Shown piece by piece: positions 46,357 to 58,230 of a stretch of 64,000 nucleotides of DNA. Both the position numbers and the translations under genes were made by a program. The notes beneath the pieces were generated by a model that ran no database searches, had not been told where the DNA came from, and worked only from the letters and a program-made list of their open reading frames with translations. Within the stretch, counting starts at the first letter, position 1; each line of letters opens with the position of its first letter. Source of the DNA: Ischnura elegans (lineage: Eukaryota > Arthropoda > Insecta > Odonata > Coenagrionidae); assembly GCF_921293095.1 (NCBI RefSeq), contig NC_060257.1, forward strand, positions 68,022,472 through 68,086,471, read 5' to 3'.

Positions 46357-46477
46357 CACTGAAACACTCTTTGTTTCCTCTCCTTTCTGGTTTAGTCCTA
46401 ATTGGAAAAGATTTTTAAGAAATTGAAAATGAAAAAGAATTGAGAGAGGAAAAAACTGAAAAACCAAGATGCAGTGG

Positions 46478-46912
46478 TGCTGTGGCGTAACTATGGGGGA
46501 GGGATGAGGGGATAGATCCCCTCCTCCCAAAGACTCAGAGAAATAAAAAAATATTTAAAACTATTGTTTAGTTTTGAAAGATATTGACCACATCTGCTAA
46601 AGTTTAAATTTTCAGTTCCAAAATGATGTAAAACATATTTCCGGGCTAATCAATTTTTAAAAAATTTCCCGGTCCCCCATTAAGTATCGCGCAAAAGATA
46701 TCTTCACCTACCTTTACTCTTATCGTAATAAAAAACATATTCAAGTTACGTGCAAAGCTTAAGAAAGGTTTATTTAAAGAAATTATATATAACAAGACAA
46801 TGCCACCTTATGATGTATAAAAGTTACCTTTGTGGTTCTGAAAGGTTCGGCAATACGGGCTGCGGGCAGCAAAGTGGGTGGCGCCCCCATATTCATCCGC
46901 CACTGCCAAGAT
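46478..46912. mobile_element. Two abutting hAT-type fragments (B-like, then family C)
   Basis: 46478-46690 starts TGCTGTGGCGTAACTATGGG and has AGACTCAGAGAAAT as in family B, but the body is divergent. 46690-46912 carries the family C core (GTTACCTTTGTGGTTCTG) and the end CATCCGCCACTG. Confidence 0.6.
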
Positions 46913-46942
46913 GCACATTGGCTTAACGAATGTTATGTAGAC

Positions 46943-47245
46943 CAGTGGCGTAGCAAGAGGGGGTTTAGGGGATAAAACCCCCCCCCCCCCCAAAGCTCAG
47001 AGAAATTTCATGTTTAATCCTTTTACTTAATTTGATTAATATTACTAGTAGAATAGTGTAAGGATCAATAAAATATCCCTCAGAAAGCCGTAAAACTCAC
47101 CATTTTGAGCAATTTTTCTTAAAATTCCACAATTTATTTATCTCGCACCTACCGCTTATCCTGGTGGATATTCCATACCCCCACACACCCGGTATTGGTT
47201 GCACCTAAACCACCCCCCCAGCCTTAATTCCTAGCTGCGCCCCTG
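46943..47245. mobile_element. hAT-type miniature element, family B, copy 2
   Basis: Perfect 8-bp duplication ATGTAGAC (46935-46942, 47246-47253). Ends CAGTGGCGTAGCAAGAG and CTAGCTGCGCCCCTG. Confidence 0.9.
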
Positions 47246-47253
47246 ATGTAGAC

Positions 47254-48480
47254 ACTAACGAGTCACATTTTATTGATGGGCCGTGTCGGTGAAGATTTGG
47301 AGGGTTGGCACTTTATGCAAGTTGCATCCTTCGCCTTTACGTCGCCGAGAGCCGACGACAAATGAGGATACTCAGGTCGGCTTTGTAATGTGTTGTCGCC
47401 CACTGCGCATTTAAATGGGTTTACAGAAGTCGCCGCTCGCGTCGCTGACAGACAAATTGATCCGAGTTTCACGGGGAAATAAGGTATAATACGGGGTTTA
47501 AAGAGAAATTTACATTCAAGATAATGTTATTGATCATATTTTTAACTCTTCAATGCTATTCCTCGCAGATATATACTGTATTATATTGGAGAAAAGTGGA
47601 TCGCATTGCAGTCATCGCCGCGCCACGGGCATCTTTGAAAACCTATTAAATTGCGACCGAAGTGGCAACAGAAATCAGCCTTCAATGAAATGGCGTTGGG
47701 CCTCCTTAATGCAGTCCCCTTGGCCGACGAGTATACCTCCGTCAAGCGAAATGGGAGTCGAACTACTGGGGGAAATCCCTATCGGATGGAATGCATTGAG
47801 GAAACTCACGTTTACGCACAGGTTGGGCCGTCGAACAGTGGGCTAGAATCGAAAAAAGCTGGCCAAAACCTCAAAAACGATTTTTTAAGCTAGGAAGTTG
47901 AAACTTCGCGTACATGTTCTCAAATAAATTGTGCATAAGTTTCCACATAATTTCTTTCATGTGTTTTCACGTTAACAATATATGCGAGGTCAAAGTTGAA
48001 CAAATTTAGCGAAAAACGACCACCCTCGATTTTTTCTGAAAATTGCCAACTTTATCCTCGTACAGTGGTTTCATGAATAGTTTTATCGACAAAAATGTTA
48101 TACCATCTTAATAGACACTTCTTTTTCTTTCATTTGAAGGGTTTTTAAAGATTTGTTTCATCATTAACCATAGATATATAACAAAATGGCGGAGCCTGTT
48201 TTCAGCCCATTTTTTTACATAAACGTAGAGAAAAAGTAGATATTACCATGGACTTCCGTCAAGTGACTGATACCACGTCCTTCTATGAAGCTTCTACATT
48301 GTGGGTCTAAAGTAAAACCTTGCACCAACTTGCAACACCGAATTTTAAATCGTTTTTTCGAGCGTGCGGTCGACTCCGGTTCTGGCCGGCGGCGGCGGAG
48401 AGTACGGCGAGTACGACGGTTCTTGCCTAGAAATAGAGTTTGTTTGTTAATAAAAGAGGCCGTTTCCCTACTTTAAGCTC
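47254..48480. repeat. Dispersed repeat family D, copy 1
   Basis: The block with CAGTGGGCTAGAATCG, AAAAAAGCTGGCCAAAACCTC, GTTGAAACTTCGCG and GTCAAAGTTGAACAAATTT is the reverse of 60110-60325, and AAAATGGCGGA near 48184 recurs there. The termini of this copy are not defined. It encodes nothing recognisable; the 60-97-residue frames are not conserved in the second copy. Confidence 0.6.
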
Positions 48481-48769
48481 ACGAGTTAAGTCCATTCTCC
48501 GTAGTAGTATATGGAATACACTCAAAGAAAGAAGCCTTTCAGTGCACCTCTTGTAGTGCCCAGCGATTGCAGAATAAGAGTTATTCGTAGCAATATTTAT
48601 TAATTTTACTTTCTGGTGATTATTTTATATCACTATTATATCTATTATCCACATATAAAAATGAATGAGACCATGTTGCATCCACACGCTTGCCGCGTGG
48701 CCAATCAATTTACACTAGATAGAATGGTAATTTTTTCCGACCCCCAGTACTGCTGGAATTTTAACCCCC

Positions 48770-48812
48770 TCTTAGCCCCACCTTGTCCCTATCCTGGATC
48801 CGCCACTGCTCA
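48770..48812. mobile_element. hAT end fragment (family L)
   Basis: CTTGTCCCTATCCTGGATCC followed by GCCACTG matches the right end of the 57960-58230 copy. Confidence 0.6.
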
Positions 48813-48934
48813 ACGTATATACTCTTATTACAAGGCTCGGCATTAGAAGTTTTATCCAAGGTTTATAAACTTCAATGATTTTTATAGTCATCCGGCCATA
48901 GGCAATGCTTAAGCTAAAATATGGCATACAGTAG

Positions 48935-49197
48935 CAGTAGCACCGACTCCATGGGGCCTGAGGGGGCCCGAGCTCCCTCAAAAATTCACTATGGGTGTAA
49001 AGAAAAAAATGTGTCAGGATTGTCGATTTTCCCCGGAGTGTCCAGATATCAATATTCGAGTTATCAGGGTTCTAATGTTGATCATATTGCTCTTCCAAAA
49101 TGCTTAAAAAACTTAAAACTCACTACTTATAAAATTTCCCGGGGTAAGATCCCTCGTTTGCCCCCCCCCCAATATTTTTTGTAAGTCGGTATCCCTG
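48935..49197. mobile_element. hAT-type miniature element, family H, copy 2 (reverse)
   Basis: Flanks TACAGTAG / TACAGCAG (7 of 8). Reverse orientation of the 43874 and 50122 copies. Confidence 0.85.
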
Positions 49198-49553
49198 TAC
49201 AGCAGTATTGCTACAAGTAGTTACCATGCAGTCTATAACAGAATTATTGTAAAGTGAACGAAATAGCCCCACTCAACCATAAAACGGAAAAATGGTGGTG
49301 TAATTCCGGCATCACAAGTACGAAGATCAGCGGCGTCGTGGAAGTAGGAAAAAAGACGTCCCGTGACGTTTCATGGAGGAAATAATGCGCTGGAATAGAT
49401 AAAGCACTTCTCCGCGATCTCTTTTGTCTTGGCATGCCTTCCGGAGGCCTTGACAGAGAGAGGGCGGTGACGCAACACGTAAGGACTCTCCTTTTGAGTC
49501 TATTGCCTTGTCGCACGTGCCTTGCGGCTGATGATATACTTCAAGTCCTCAGC

Positions 49554-49809
49554 CAGTGGCGCAGCGAGGGGGGTCCGGACCCCCCCAATCCCCCGAAATA
49601 TAAAAGCACACTTACTTCGCATCACAAAAGAAAACAAAATATCGAAAAATCATAACCTCACAAAAGATTTCTTTGAAAAATGAAGTTTTTTCGATTATGA
49701 AAAGTGTTAAAATTAGTTTCAAACCCTTTAGTTAGTTTAACCCCTGTTTTTGAAATAATGTCCCCCCCCTGGTTTAGACTTCCCCCCCGAACAACTGGCT
49801 GCGCCACTG
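49554..49809. mobile_element. hAT-type miniature element, family A, copy
   Basis: Flanks TCCTCAGC / TCTTCAGC (7 of 8). Ends CAGTGGCGCAGCGAGG and CTGGCTGCGCCACTG; core AAAGATTTCTTTGAAAAATG. Confidence 0.88.
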
Positions 49810-49977
49810 TCTTCAGCGCTGGAGGTTAACTATATATTAAACAAGTGTTTCCACCGCAGAGTTTCAGCCGCTTTACAAAACCATAGCACATTTTTGAATT
49901 TTATAAGCCGTGAAATTTTCACTTTTCATTGTATTTTTTCTAAAAAAAATTGCCATTTTTATTTACTTTTATTTGGT

Positions 49978-50121
49978 TTCAAAGAGCCGGAATAGCGTCT
50001 AAATATATTTCCGAGTATGCAATTTCCTGAACTTTACCGGTGGGCCGAATCTCTCGGGTATGGGGGTCCCATCATGAGCTTCAGCCCGGGGCCCCCTAAC
50101 ACCCTAGACGGCCCCTGGGTG
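49978..50121. repeat. Family G fragment
   Basis: Shares AAGAGCCGGAATAGCGT and the following G/C-rich stretch with 45310-45430. Interrupted on the right by the family H copy. Confidence 0.5.
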
Positions 50122-50362
50122 CAGGGATGCCGACTTACAAAAAATATTTGGGGGGCCCAAACAGGGGATCTTGCCCCGGGAAAATTTATAAGTAGTGAGT
50201 TTTAAGTTTTTTAGCATTTTAGAAGAGTCATATGATCAACATTAGAACCCAGATAACACGAATCTCGATATCTGAACGCTCGAGCGTTTTTTTCCTCACA
50301 CCCATAACGAATTTTTTGAGGGGGCTCGGGCCCCCTCAGACCCCATGGAGTCTGCGCCACTG
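50122..50362. mobile_element. hAT-type miniature element, family H, copy 3
   Basis: Perfect 8-bp duplication CCTGGGTG (50114-50121, 50363-50370). Ends CAGGGATGCCGACTTAC and GTCTGCGCCACTG. Inserted in family G. Confidence 0.9.
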
Positions 50363-50370
50363 CCTGGGTG

Positions 50371-51128
50371 TATCACTGAACCTTACCAGAGTGGAGTAGG
50401 TGCTGGTAGAGGTGACGTTATATGAGAGGGAATGGGAAATATGCAAGAAATTCTCAGGCTGAGAGTAAAATTGGGCGTTTCAAAGGCTCTCAATTAGCAT
50501 GAAGGCCGTTCTACACGGAGCACGTGGTACTCGCACAATCTGACGAAATTTTACTGACCGAAAATGGACCTATAATTTGCTTTTATAAGTGTTTTTAAAC
50601 CAATTATCATATTTTGTATGGTTAATGAAATTTGAGAAGGGTTTCTAAAGACTATATTATAAAAATGTCTATGTCGGTATGTAAAAAACTGTCAAATTGA
50701 ATTTAATACCTTCCACTTCAATTAATTTTTTGAGTACCGTGCTCCTATCGTATATTTATTTTTTTCTGTGGTTCTTTATAATGGAAAGGTAGGATTGACA
50801 TTATGTAGTTTGTAATCAACGTAGAACAGTGAAATAAAGCGTGATTTTTATTTCAAATTGTAAAATATACAGCTGTCGCTACTCGTATGAAATAAAATCA
50901 TTTTATTACTTCCAATGCATCATATTTCATGAATATATGTATTATTTATCTACACATTTTAAATTTGTTTAACTTTCAAAGTGTACATATTGTTCCCATA
51001 AACAATGCTTAAAATATGAAAATCTGATGACGAGCTACACTTGTCATTGCGCGATTTGTAATTCGAAATTCAAGACGAGCTAGATTCGTCATTTCAGCGC
51101 ATGAAGTTAAGAAATAACATATTTGCAA
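50371..51128. other. Unassigned DNA
   Basis: A single end of the AGGCCGTTCTACACGG miniature family lies at 50502. Otherwise nothing. Confidence 0.4.
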
Positions 51129-51790
51129 TAGGGTAGTTTCCTTCATCAAAGAAAACGAAAGGCATTGATTGCGATTCGTTACCCATCATTAGTGCATTCA
51201 TAATATACAAATTATTTGGTTTTAGAAATCCCATTTTAGACGAATGGCAATGGTAAATTTTATCCTCATATGAAAAAGGCAAGATTGGCGCCCATGCGAT
51301 GCCACTCCACGTGACGTCACAGGGACCTAGTTTCTATACGAGTAGATAGGAGTTTTATATCATCTGAGATTACCAATGCATGCATGAGGCACAGAGCTCA
51401 GGGAAACATGTCTTAATAATCACCTATTAAAATTGCCTATGGTCGGAAAGTTTCCTTCGTTTGATAGGGTATTTATAATCGTAATTTAAGCCAAGCGCTA
51501 CCTGCTAGCAGCCTGCATCGTATCACCGCTCAAAGCCTCGCCCCAAGGTCACCTCACACGGCGACAGTGGGAACCAGAATGACGTCACACGGGGTTTTCC
51601 CAGCATTCATACTTAGCCGTCGCGTTTTCGCGCGCTTGAAAATTTTCACTTTTCGTTAAATCACGAAAAATCGTTATGGTCATAGATAGTTAATAGATAG
51701 ATCATTTAAAAATCTATAAGCGTGAAATACGTTCACCAGGAGTAATTGCCTTTCGATTTAGGCAATAAAAAATAATAGTAAACCACCCTA
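51129..51790. mobile_element. Non-autonomous DNA element, family I, copy 1
   Basis: Ends TAGGGTAGTTTCCT and TAAACCACCCTA; contains CACGTGACGTCACAGGG, GCTACCTGCTAGCAGCC and TCGCGCGCTTGAAAATTTTC. A reverse copy lies at 60663-61301. Superfamily not resolved; TA flanks are possible. Confidence 0.75.
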
Positions 51791-51949
51791 TTGTCATATG
51801 AAAAAAATTCATGTTCCTAAAATTAGCGCTCTGTCTAGTGAGGTATTGTAGCGGAATAAAATTCGTATTTCAGAGCAACTGCGCTGGAAGAAGAGGGGTT
51901 CTTGCCACCAGTAACGAAGAATAAAGAAATTCAAGTCGAGGCTTTTTCT

Positions 51950-52690
51950 TTTCTTCCTACGGCCGCTCGTGACCCCAAGCGACTCGGCACGAAACTCGCT
52001 TCACTATCCCCACCTCCAATCCTAGCCACTCCCTCCCCTTACTCCTACACACAAGCTGGACGCTTCCCCCTCCCGTAAGCAGTTCACCTTGGGACGCCGT
52101 GAAGGCTGGTTGACTGAGGTAAGAGGCCATCGCCTCGTTGAGGTAGCTCACGAAAGTTTTCGACAAATTTCTCCCGTTTATAGCTTTCTCAAATCATATT
52201 GTACAGTTTGCATACACGAACGACATATTATCGTGTGCTTTAGTCGATCCCATTGCCACCAGAGAGCAGCACCGGGGAAAACGCTCGTTCTCCGAACTAC
52301 AACAGCGTGACCTGCTTGACGACGCGTGTCCGCCGTACCTCTTTGTTTTTGTTTACGTCCTGTGGCGTGCGTTGGGAAGGTGTGGTTGCGACTCATGTTT
52401 GGCCCTGTGGATTTACCGTTAAGTTTTGTGTTCTCCGCCCGAATCGATTCCTTACTGGAGCGGAGTCCGGCCGGATTTGGATATCGGTGCGACACCTGGG
52501 AAAGCGGTGTTCTCGTGCTGAATATCACGTAAATATTGAAGCCACTGTTTCATATTCCTCACGATGTATTTCTTTATCCATGAAATTACCTGCCCATGTT
52601 CCAATACTCTGCCAGTCAATTTAGGTTCAGTGACGGTCTCATATCATTGTCTTGATTTTGAAATCAATAAATGAGTGTCGTAAATTATGT
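51950..52690 (+). other. CpG-rich segment, possible non-coding or unknown transcript
   Basis: Markedly more CpG than its surroundings between about 51960 and 52510. A consensus-like donor GACTGAG|GTAAGAGG lies at 52117, and AATAAA at about 52665 follows a TGA-rich stretch. Overlapping open frames of 123 (plus) and 116 (minus) residues show no motif and look like by-products of base composition. Could be a promoter with first exon, a lncRNA or an unmasked element. Confidence 0.3.
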
Positions 52691-53210
52691 ATGTATGGAA
52701 AGTAGTTGTTTTTCTTTTAATTCCCCAATCTAACCGTTCCGACGGGGGTGGGGAGGGGGGAGTCTAGATGTTCAAATCCTCCAGAAATGCTTGGACGATA
52801 CTCACAAAACAAACCCCCTACCCGCGGAATGTACCCCCTCAAAAGGTGAAGCCTCTGAAATATGTTTCTGGCTGCGGCTGTGAGCTTGAGACTACATTTT
52901 TTTGATTATAGATTCTATGAATATAATTGGAAGTGCTGTTAATTTTAAGCCGAGTGAAAATTCCTTGCGTTTCCATGGATCGCAATGAAAAAATATTTTT
53001 CTCAATTTTAGATCGATAAATAATACATCTCGGACCTAATTTTGGACATATCACATAATTTTCAAATATTGAAAGGGTAAGAAACTCCCGTTATTCACCT
53101 AATTGTGTTGATTAATCTGATGCTGGCGTAGTATTTTAGAGACTTCGGTGGTTTGTTTATAATGAATGGTTGATTGTTCTTATTTATGTTGTGTCTCAAT
53201 CACCTTGCAT

Positions 53211-53410
53211 CAGGGGCGGATACAGGATTTCTTTCTGGGGGGGGGCACAACCAAGGCAGTATCCAGGATTTTGATCTGGGGGGGCACAAGGATACCTCGT
53301 AATACACAACGAACGCAATTATAATGGGACCGTATTAAAATATTCCATATTTTTTATGGCTCTGGGGGGGGGGGCACGTGCCCCCTAGTTCCCCCTTAGA
53401 TCTGCCTATG
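53211..53410. mobile_element. hAT-type miniature element, family J (200 bp)
   Basis: Perfect 8-bp duplication CCTTGCAT (53203-53210, 53411-53418). Left end CAGGGGCGGATACAGG, right end TAGATCTGCCTATG. The G-rich start is internally repeated (ATCCAGGATTTTGATCTGGG). Confidence 0.88.
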
Positions 53411-53418
53411 CCTTGCAT

Positions 53419-55389
53419 TGTTCTCTTTGTTTATAGATCGATGAAATATGTTGTAATTTGCTGTCACTTTAATAGAGAAACGGGAGTCGTCATTTGAATG
53501 TAGGTTCTCATTGGCTCTGCAGTTCAAAAAAAATTAGCGCCATACAACAAAAAACATTGCCTTGCATTCGACAGTTAGGTAAGCGTTCAATACCTTAGGC
53601 GATAGTTTGCAGTTCAGTAAAAATGACACGTTAGATAATGCAATACTAAGGTGGAAAATCCAGTCGTGGAAACCAGTGACACTACTACGCTTCGTTTTTC
53701 TTGCTCATTTTTTGCTTTAAAACTCGGGATATCATTTCAATGCCTTTCGACAGGAGAAATCGCTCCGTTGCAAAGGGAGTTGAACCTTTCTCCGTGCGGT
53801 TCCGATCACCAACAGGGGTAATGGTAGCGTCATATTTCTGTATTTTTCTCCTCTGATCTTTAGATAATTACGTAGGTTGTGGGCGTGCTAGATATTCATT
53901 AAAACCTCGACTACCACAATGGGAAATGGAAGGAATTCAATTGAAATGCTTTTAAATTTATTCTTTTTCTATTCTGATTTTTATTATTCTTCGTGAGTGT
54001 AGAATTTTATTAAAGTATCGAATCGAAATACGCAACGTGGATACGAACGTTATCGTCTTTTTCAGACAATCGGACCGATTGCTTGATCTCGGACTTCGAC
54101 ACTTCAAACTGAGTGCCATTCCTAGAATCTCTCTTGCTTATGTTAACTTTCTTCTGTTATGAGGGTGGGCCCCCGAAGTAAGGATGGCAAAGAGCATGGT
54201 GGCTGCCCAGAAGCAAAGGTTAAAACCTCTACCTAAGTATTACTTTGAGAAATGAATCAAATGTAGAAATCTAATACAAATAAATTGATTATCTTAAAAT
54301 GCTGCTAATTGTCCTTCTTATTAAGTTTGAGGAATATTTATTTTCCAACCCAAATCAATAGTTTTAAAGCAAAAGCTATCGCCGTAGCCAGGCAATCAGA
54401 CCCATCACGTGACCTCGATTTTTGCCGTGACGATCTTTGAACCAGCCTAAATTCTCTCGTGTTATAAATTACTCATAAGATTCGCCATGCTAGCCTCGTC
54501 ATTCATAGCGTAGTTAATAATATTCATGGCAGGTAGCTTTGTTCTTAGCTTGAATGTGATATTGGAGCTGTTTATTTTCCTTAATATTGGAGACCTACTT
54601 CGAGGAAAATTTTATTGCTGAAATATCACCAGAGTACGATTTATTGCCTCGTGTAGTTACTAACATAGTCCGTTTCTGCTTTCAGAAAAGGGTCGTCACT
54701 GGATCTTCAAGCTTCAGGATCTTGATGAAAATTATTTTCTTCCCTACCCTTAAAATAAACCATTTTCTTTATTGTAATAATAAATAATAATGTCGAAATA
54801 TTATCCGAAATGGCAGCATTGATCTTCTATAACGCTAAAAAAGGGCAATTTTTTCTTCTTGGCATGCAATTATATATTTTAGCCGTGACAAAATAGCACA
54901 ATTTTTTGGTCTCAGTTCTGTGTGCAAAATTGTTGCGATGATGTACTGAGATGTAAACGGAAAATCCACCTTATCTGTGAGTATCGCAAAGTGATATACT
55001 GTTCTCCTTATTTCTGCTCCTTTTAGTCGGAATTTTGATGATGACTTGGCTGATAGAGTTCTTGATTCTCTCATGAATTCTTGATGTCTCTCTTAAATTG
55101 AACGAGAACTTTTATATTTTACGTGTAGCTATTTACCCATCTCATCATTGTATTTTCTTTTATAGAGAAGAGAAAATAAGAATATTTAGAGTAAAATTTA
55201 AGAGAGGAAAAATATTGAAAATTTTAGCCTAACAATCGAAAAACTCCCTTTATTAACAGTTTTATAATTTTTTAATTTTCTTATGTAAAATCATTTTTAT
55301 TAACTGAAATGAGCTCTAATTCAATTAACGATGGCGTTTTTTTTTCAACCTCCGATGGGTCATGAACAGACGACGAAGTGATTTATTAA
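53419..55389. other. Intergenic, nothing recognised
   Basis: AT-rich sequence without repeat structure or a convincing ORF. A CAATAG/GTCCTT rich patch near 54300 is unremarkable. Confidence 0.5.
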
Positions 55390-56330
55390 AAAATAAAAAA
55401 TATATCATTGCTAAATATTGAGTACACTTGTGGTCAGGGCTGCAGCTAGGAATTAAAGCTGGGGGGGGGGGGGGGTTAGATGCAACCGTTGCAACTAATA
55501 CCGGGGTTTGTGGGGGTATGGAATACCCACCAGGATAAGTGGTAGGTGCGAGATCAATAAATTGCGGAATGTTAAGATAAATGGTTCAAAATGGTAAGTT
55601 TTACGGCTTTCTGAGGGATACTTTTATTAATCCTTACACTGTTCTATTAGTAATATCAATCCAATTAAGTAAAATGGATTAAACTTAAAAATTTACCTGA
55701 GCTCTGGGGGGGGGGGTTAACCCCCAAAGCCTCCCTCGCTGCGCCACTGCTTGTGGTGTCCTTTCGACATATGGCCTCGGAAATGGAGGAATTGGTCTTG
55801 CCTGTGGACAAGTTTAACTATACCTTCTTCAAGGATGTTGCCGCCAATCACTTTCAATGAATTTTACCTTTGTGCTGAAGCTCATAGTCCGTTTGAAAAC
55901 GCTTCACTCCCGGCCACATCTTCATTTCAACGTAAAGCTGGAAGTGACACGGTACAAGGTCGGCATTGCGCGCGCGGCGGGTGATCGAAAATGTCCCATT
56001 GAAATTGATCTAGGAGCAGTTGGGCCGCATCAGCGCTGAGATGACGGGCGTTGTCATGGATCAGAACACTTTAGAAGTCAGCATTTCTCTGTTTTGAATG
56101 GGAATGGGCGTAACGTTTCACACTGTTTCTCACTCTAGCCACAGTGCATGAAAAAATTCTCTTTTATGATCATGAAGGTGAAGACGTGTCAATGCTGAAG
56201 TCATTCGGCGAGTTTTCTGGCTATCTCTCCGCAGTGCACACTTGCCGGGAAAATCATTTGAGGCAGTGTAGTTAATGAGATGGCCACTTACGTAAATCTA
56301 ACAACTTACGGTCAGAAATGACTTAAGCGT
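55390..56330 (-). pseudogene. Broken mariner transposase, minus strand
   Basis: On the minus strand, VLIHDNARHLSADAAQLLLD (about 56068-56009) carries the second catalytic Asp of the D,D34D motif in its typical HDNAR setting; after a frameshift, DLVPCHFQLYVEMKMWPG and KRFQTDYEL match the segment around the third Asp; then KLVHRQDQFLHFRGHMSK is the C-terminal end. Upstream, TRLHLHDHKREFFHALW-like traces are readable near 56180. Stops and frameshifts make it inactive. The family B copy at 55435-55749 is inserted next to its 3' end. Confidence 0.85.
55435..55749. mobile_element. hAT-type miniature element, family B, copy 3 (reverse)
   Basis: Perfect 8-bp duplication CTTGTGGT (55427-55434, 55750-55757). 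Ends CAGGGCTGCAGCTAGG and TCGCTGCGCCACTG. Confidence 0.9.
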
Positions 56331-56470
56331 GTGGTGTGGAGGACGCGCACTCCCCGCCTGTCGTCTGTATGGTGTTTTTGCTGAGAGATCAGAGGTTCGA
56401 AAAAAACGGTTCTCGTATCATGGTAAAGGACTCAGTATTATCAGATTTTACCACCTTATTGTTCTCGTTT

Positions 56471-56550
56471 GAGGAGCATGGTAGCCCAGTGGACAGAGCG
56501 TTTGGCTACTGATCCAAGGGTCCCACTTTGAAATCCGGGGTGAAGGCTTT
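56471..56550 (+). mobile_element. tRNA-derived SINE head, plus strand
   Basis: GGTAGCCCAGTGGACAGAGC (A-box region) and GGGTCCCACTTTGAAATCC (decayed B box). The cloverleaf is not complete. Confidence 0.6.
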
Positions 56551-56776
56551 GGACATCTCTGAACAAAATCCCCGCAATGGTACCCCTATGCTGAATGTGC
56601 GATTCGTACATGCCTGTGCCTTAATTCGGGATCAGCTTTACTCTCACCTATCCAAAAATAACATTCGTGTTGAATCACTGAGTGAGTATACCTACTCTTA
56701 CTTTGAAGGTCATCTCCACATTTTTAAGTAGGTAAATTATACTGTGTTTTATATATTTCTCTGTGGGTTTGGGTTC

Positions 56777-57080
56777 ATGGGCGTACCTAGCGAGGGTCAG
56801 CTGCCCCCCCTAGAAGTTAAAATCGCAAAAGTCTTTAAGCAATATCAATACTGAATTGAAACGAAAGTATTCAACAAATTTTCTTTTAACCCAGGAAAAA
56901 TGATATGTTATGGTATAAGATATGTAACTAAAATAAAACTATTTTTTCAAAGAAATAATATCATTAACTAATAAAGCGCTGATATAATTTTCTTGGAATG
57001 TTGGTTTCATTCACCTTTTCCATGCTAAAATGTTACAACTCGGCTTGCCCCCTCACCCCTATGATCCTGGGTACGCCCTT
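56777..57080. mobile_element. hAT-type miniature element, family K, copy 2
   Basis: Ends ATGGGCGTACCTAGCG and CTGGGTACGCCCTT. Core matches 45451-45747. Flanks GTTTGGGT / GTTTGAAT match weakly. Confidence 0.75.
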
Positions 57081-57841
57081 GTTTGAATCTTTTAAAAATA
57101 ACGTCGGTGACTGCTAATTTTCACTTTTATCTTAGGCTCATTTCACTTTCACTCGGTGATACAACCCGATGGTTTGTTTGGAGGGAAGGTTACCCACTAC
57201 GCTATCACGCTCCTTCTATCCTAGGATATCACAAGTAAAATGCGTAAGCGAAGTTTTGAAAAGTGGGTATATTTTCAAAGGAAGTTACCAGCTACCTTAA
57301 TTTTTTTATGGGTGGCAACACTGTGGATCTGTGGAGGAAATGGACTAGCTCTGCGACTCTTTCTTTTTCCATCGCTTGCTGCGCGTCTGACCAATTAAGT
57401 CCCTCTGCCGTCCTACTTTAGGAGCTTCCGTTCCGACTATGAGGATCAAGACAGACACATACTTCGTTCCACCTTTTTTTGTAAATTATTAGATACGTCA
57501 AAAACATAAGTATCGTGGTAAAAAAAGGTAGGTTGAAGACTTCGCGATTCAACAATACTTCGACTTTTAACACACCTTGTATGAAACAAGGTCCTGGTTA
57601 CAATAAACGTATTCTATCATGATTAAAAAAACAATATACAAGTAATTATTGTGGATAATGCGATCCGTATATTTATGAGTCAAGACTTTTTCCAGCTTTA
57701 TGAAGCGACCGTTGCGCCATTTTCCTCTAACTAGCGTCATTTGACTTAACTTCAGCATTCGTTTCATAATGCTCGAGAAGTGTTACGGTTAGGTAACAAT
57801 ATAATATTTTTATCATTATTAGAGTGGTATTACGAAAAATA
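57081..57841. other. Unassigned DNA
   Basis: No gene or repeat recognised. Confidence 0.4.
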
Positions 57842-57944
57842 CATGATTTTATGTTTAAATTGTGTACAGCGGCGGAGCCAGGGAGGGCCCCCCATAGCCT
57901 CTCTCTGGCTCCGCCGCTGTACACAATTTAAACATAAAATCATG
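57842..57944. repeat. Palindrome: hAT terminus with inverted host flanks
   Basis: Left CATGATTTTATGTTTAAATT, GTGTA and CAGCGGCGGAGCCAG are mirrored on the right up to CATG at 57944, around a 14-bp centre. The outer 26 bp look like ordinary host sequence duplicated in reverse. Confidence 0.85.
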
Positions 57945-58230
57945 GGGCTATGGGGGGCCCTCCCTAGGTTATCCAATTTACACTATTAGATAAAAAGTGT
58001 GACTAAAATAAGAGACTAAAAATATAAATAAATTTTTGTTTTAAATACTTGATTCTTTGGAAAATTAGTATGTAATGACACAGCCTTATAATTTTTATTA
58101 CGTGTCCCAAAATTATCAACATTTTCGTTACCTCCCGGACTCCCATTACTGCTTGGAGGTTACCACCCAGTCTCCCCAACAGCTTGTTGGGGAGGCCCCC
58201 CCTTGTCCCTATCCTGGATCCGCCACTGAA
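57945..58230. mobile_element. hAT-type element remnant (family L)
   Basis: Starts with a repeat of the GGGGCTATGGGGGGCCC block and ends CCTATCCTGGATCCGCCACTG. The left terminus lies inside the palindrome. Confidence 0.6.

Noticed and set aside
52178-52624. 116- and 123-residue overlapping ORFs as protein genes
   Set aside because: CpG-rich sequence gives long frames on both strands; no domain, no start context or partner exon.
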